64,000 nucleotides of DNA from Rubrivivax gelatinosus IL144 (GTDB taxonomy: Bacteria > Pseudomonadota > Gammaproteobacteria > Burkholderiales > Burkholderiaceae_C), in contig NC_017075.1 of assembly GCF_000284255.1 (NCBI RefSeq), forward strand, positions 2,108,001-2,172,000, given 5' to 3'. The notes under the pieces were generated by a model, which was not told the DNA's origin, ran no database searches, and saw only the letters and a program-made list of their open reading frames with translations. The first letter of the stretch is position 1; each line of letters opens with the position of its first letter. A program made the position numbers and the translations under genes. Below are positions 62,023-64,000 of the stretch, piece by piece.

Positions 62023-63323
62023 GCCAGCAGCGCAGCGGCTTCGCGGCGGCGTTGCGCCGCCGCCGCCCGCCAGCCCAGCTCCAGCGCGCCAGGTTCAGTC
62101 GGCGCGGCGTGCTCGACGTAGCGGAAACGCGATTGCAGCGCCGGGTCGGCGGCTTCGGCTTCGGTCAGTGGCGGCGTTTCCAGCAGCTTGCGCGCCTCGG
62201 CGGCGCTGGGCCGGCCGGCGGCTTCGGCAGCGTGCAGCTTCTGCCAGAGCGCGGCGTGTTCGTCGGCGTCGGCGACGAAGACCTGGTCGAACAGCGCCGC
62301 CAGCAGGCCGTGGCGCGGCTGGCCGGCGGCGTTGTCGTAGTCGTAGCCGCCGCGCGCCGCCGCGTCGAAGGGGTTGAAGTAGCCGGCCGGCAGCCGGGCG
62401 TAGACCGAGGGCCGCACCGGCAGCTTGCGGATCGTCGGGTGGGCGAGCAGCGTCTGGCCGGCCTCGGACAGCAGGTAGCGCACGAAGGCCAGCGCCTCGG
62501 CACGGTGCGGTGCCGCCTGGGCGACGGCGACGTGCGCCGGGTTCAGCCCGCCGTGCGCCGGATAGGCGAAGGCCAGCGGCGCGCCGCGTGCCACCGCTGA
62601 CGCAGCGAAGAAGTCGATCGTCAGCCCGATCGCGGCGCGACCGGCCGTGACCTCGTCGCCGATCAGCGTGCCGCCGGCCGGCACCCAGCGCGAATGGCCG
62701 GCGATCGCGCTCCAGAGCGCCCAGCCGCGCTGCCAGCCGAAGGCCTGCAGCACGATGTCGACGAGCACCGGCGCGAAACCGACGCGCGACGGGATCGGCG
62801 CCGCGATCTGCCCGGCCCAGCGCGCTTCGGCGAGTTCGGGCCAGTCGCGCGGCACCGGCAGGCCCAGCGCCTGCAGCCGCGCCGGCGCGTGCACGAAGCC
62901 GTAGCCGGCGACCTCGGTGGCGAGGTAGCGGCCGCCGGGGTCGGAGATCTGCGTGCCGCCGATGCGCGCCGGCAGGCCGTCGCGCGGCACGTCGGCCTCG
63001 GCCAGCGCCGCCAGCGTGCCGGCGTTGGCCAGCGCCGCGAAGGTGCGCGGCGAGGCCGCCCAGACGACGTCGACGCCGCGGCCTTCGGCGCTCGCCAGGT
63101 ACTCCGGCATCTGGTGCGGCAGCCGCCAGCGCAGCTGCAGCTTCAGGCCCGGATGCGCTTTCTCGAACGCCGCCTCGAAACGCGTCAGCGTGTCCTGCGG
63201 GTAGGACGTCAGCACGATCACCGGGCGGCGCGGGCGCGCCTGGGCCGAGGGCAGGGCGGCGGCGGCGAGTGCGCCGCAGCCGGCGATGAACTGGCGCCGC
63301 GTGGCGCGGAGATCAGAAGACAT
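62019..63323 (-). CDS. Periplasmic substrate-binding protein, iron(III)-type
   Basis: The 434-residue protein has a twin-arginine-like signal (TRRQFIAGCGALAAAALPS) and a mature part similar to type-2 binding proteins of iron ABC importers: VIVLTSYPQDTLTRFEAAF at the start, LATEVAGYGFVH in the middle and AFVRYLLSEAGQTLLAHP later. No ABC permease or ATPase gene follows, so it may work with a transporter elsewhere. Its start overlaps the TonB receptor's stop by 11 bp and its end overlaps the diheme gene as ATGA, showing tight coupling. Confidence 0.82.
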   Translation of the reverse strand: MSSDLRATRRQFIAGCGALAAAALPSAQARPRRPVIVLTSYPQDTLTRFEAAFEKAHPGLKLQLRWRLPHQMPEYLASAEGRGVDVVWAASPRTFAALANAGTLAALAEADVPRDGLPARIGGTQISDPGGRYLATEVAGYGFVHAPARLQALGLPVPRDWPELAEARWAGQIAAPIPSRVGFAPVLVDIVLQAFGWQRGWALWSAIAGHSRWVPAGGTLIGDEVTAGRAAIGLTIDFFAASAVARGAPLAFAYPAHGGLNPAHVAVAQAAPHRAEALAFVRYLLSEAGQTLLAHPTIRKLPVRPSVYARLPAGYFNPFDAAARGGYDYDNAAGQPRHGLLAALFDQVFVADADEHAALWQKLHAAEAAGRPSAAEARKLLETPPLTEAEAADPALQSRFRYVEHAAPTEPGALELGWRAAAAQRRREAAALLA

Positions 63324-64000
63324 AACGCAGGTCCGCCTTCCAGCTGCGCCCGGCGGCCGGGAAACCGGCGTCGAGCGCGTAGTTCTTGTCGCCGACGTTG
63401 TCGACGGCGGCTTCCAGCGTCAGCGCCGGGGCCGGCTGCCAGCTCGCCTTCAGGCCGAAGATCGTCCAGCCGCCGAGCGCCACCGTGTCGCTGACCCAGC
63501 GCCGGCTCTCGTACTCGGCCGTCGCCTGCCAGGACCACTGCGCGCCGGTGCGCGCCAGCGCCCAGGCGAAGAGCTTGCGGTCGGGCACGCCGGTAAGCCG
63601 GGTGTCGGGGCTCGACAGGTTCTTCTGCTTCATCGCCGTCAGGTTGCCGCCCAGGTCCAGCCAGGGCAGCACGCTGCCGCGCGCGCCCAGTTCCAGCCCC
63701 TGCACACGCGCCTCGCCGACGTTGCGCATCTGGCAGGGCGTGCTCGGGCTGCACGAGCTGCCGCCGGCCACGAAGACCGACTGGATCTTGTCGTCGACCT
63801 TGCTGCGGAACGCCGCGGCCTCGACGGTGACGCCGGGCAGCGCGGCCAGCGGCCGGCCCTGGTAGCCGAGTTCCAGGTTCAGCGAGGTCTCGGCGCCGAG
63901 GTCGGGGTTCTCGACGTAGTTGCCCAGGCGCTGCGAGTAGCGGTCCTTCAGAGTCGGCAAGCGCGTCTTGCGCGCCAGCGTGAGGTAAGTGCGGTCGGTC
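63313..64000 (-). CDS. TonB-dependent receptor, C-terminal part (gene runs past the window)
   Basis: About 228 residues of the barrel are visible, including the TBDR-like DRYSQRLGNYVENPDLGAE segment and a last strand that ends in aromatic Phe (SWKADLRYVF). A loop has two cysteines (GGSSCSPSTPCQMRN). The N-terminal plug lies beyond 64000. With the binding protein and diheme protein behind it in overlapping frames, this is likely an iron- or metal-chelate receptor. Confidence 0.85.
   Translation of the reverse strand, partial: TDRTYLTLARKTRLPTLKDRYSQRLGNYVENPDLGAETSLNLELGYQGRPLAALPGVTVEAAAFRSKVDDKIQSVFVAGGSSCSPSTPCQMRNVGEARVQGLELGARGSVLPWLDLGGNLTAMKQKNLSSPDTRLTGVPDRKLFAWALARTGAQWSWQATAEYESRRWVSDTVALGGWTIFGLKASWQPAPALTLEAAVDNVGDKNYALDAGFPAAGRSWKADLRYVF

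Noticed and set aside
1..64000. CRISPR arrays, tRNA or rRNA genes, prophage or intact insertion sequences
   Set aside because: No regularly spaced repeats, cloverleaf or rRNA motifs, integrase, or full transposase frame were found.

Overview
The window is very G+C-rich and its genes are densely packed, with many four-base ATGA/GTGA stop-start overlaps. The gene content (DmsABC, a DabAB carbon-concentrating system with a divergent LysR regulator, KdpFABCDE, ACR3/ArsM arsenic resistance, Fmd formamidase, PhoX, TonB receptors) points to a betaproteobacterium of the order Burkholderiales, perhaps a Rubrivivax/Roseateles/Ideonella relative. That placement is inference from content and composition; no rRNA or tRNA gene is present to fix it.

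Layout. 1-4373 (-): dmsABC plus a TorD/DmsD chaperone cut by the window edge, behind a palindrome-rich promoter region. 4675-7589 (-): a single-Cache chemoreceptor, a lipocalin-like exported protein and an HD-domain protein. 7673-13045: a small unexplained module made of an unrecognised protein, a clostripain-like C11 protease and a divergent TPR regulator. 13056-20549 (-): a TonB receptor followed by two paralogous exported proteins and two cysteine-pair-repeat proteins, none of recognised function. 20550-23030: a visibly less G+C-rich patch with a sodium symporter, probably acquired. 23284-27084: PhoX phosphatase, an S41 protease and a DTW-domain tRNA-modification protein.

27081-34795 is a formamide/short-amide locus: fmdB-fmdA-amiS-fmdB on the minus strand, a LuxR-type regulator, and a two-component pair whose sensor is a nucleobase-permease-like protein fused to a cysteine-rich domain and a histidine kinase. 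34970-40322: a VOC protein, tryptophanase, an arginase-fold protein with an altered metal ligand, and a frameshifted hybrid kinase. 40405-45458: dabBA and its LysR regulator, with a palindrome between them. 45460-45895: a ferritin-like protein behind an NsrR-like palindrome. 45943-54106 (-): the complete kdp operon, including KdpF and two further tiny membrane ORFs, all chained by overlapping stops and starts. 54194-56622: a PanE-type reductase, a QOR2-type oxidoreductase and its HxlR regulator. 56624-60038: arsenic resistance. 60048-64000: a LysE exporter, then a probable iron-uptake operon (TonB receptor, periplasmic binding protein, diheme protein) cut by the right edge.

The strongest leads for something new are the permease/zinc/kinase fusion sensor with its degenerate-EAL partner, the two tiny kdp proteins, the C11-protease/TPR module, and the TonB-receptor cluster of unknown exported paralogues. 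No CRISPR array, prophage, intact insertion sequence, tRNA or rRNA was seen.
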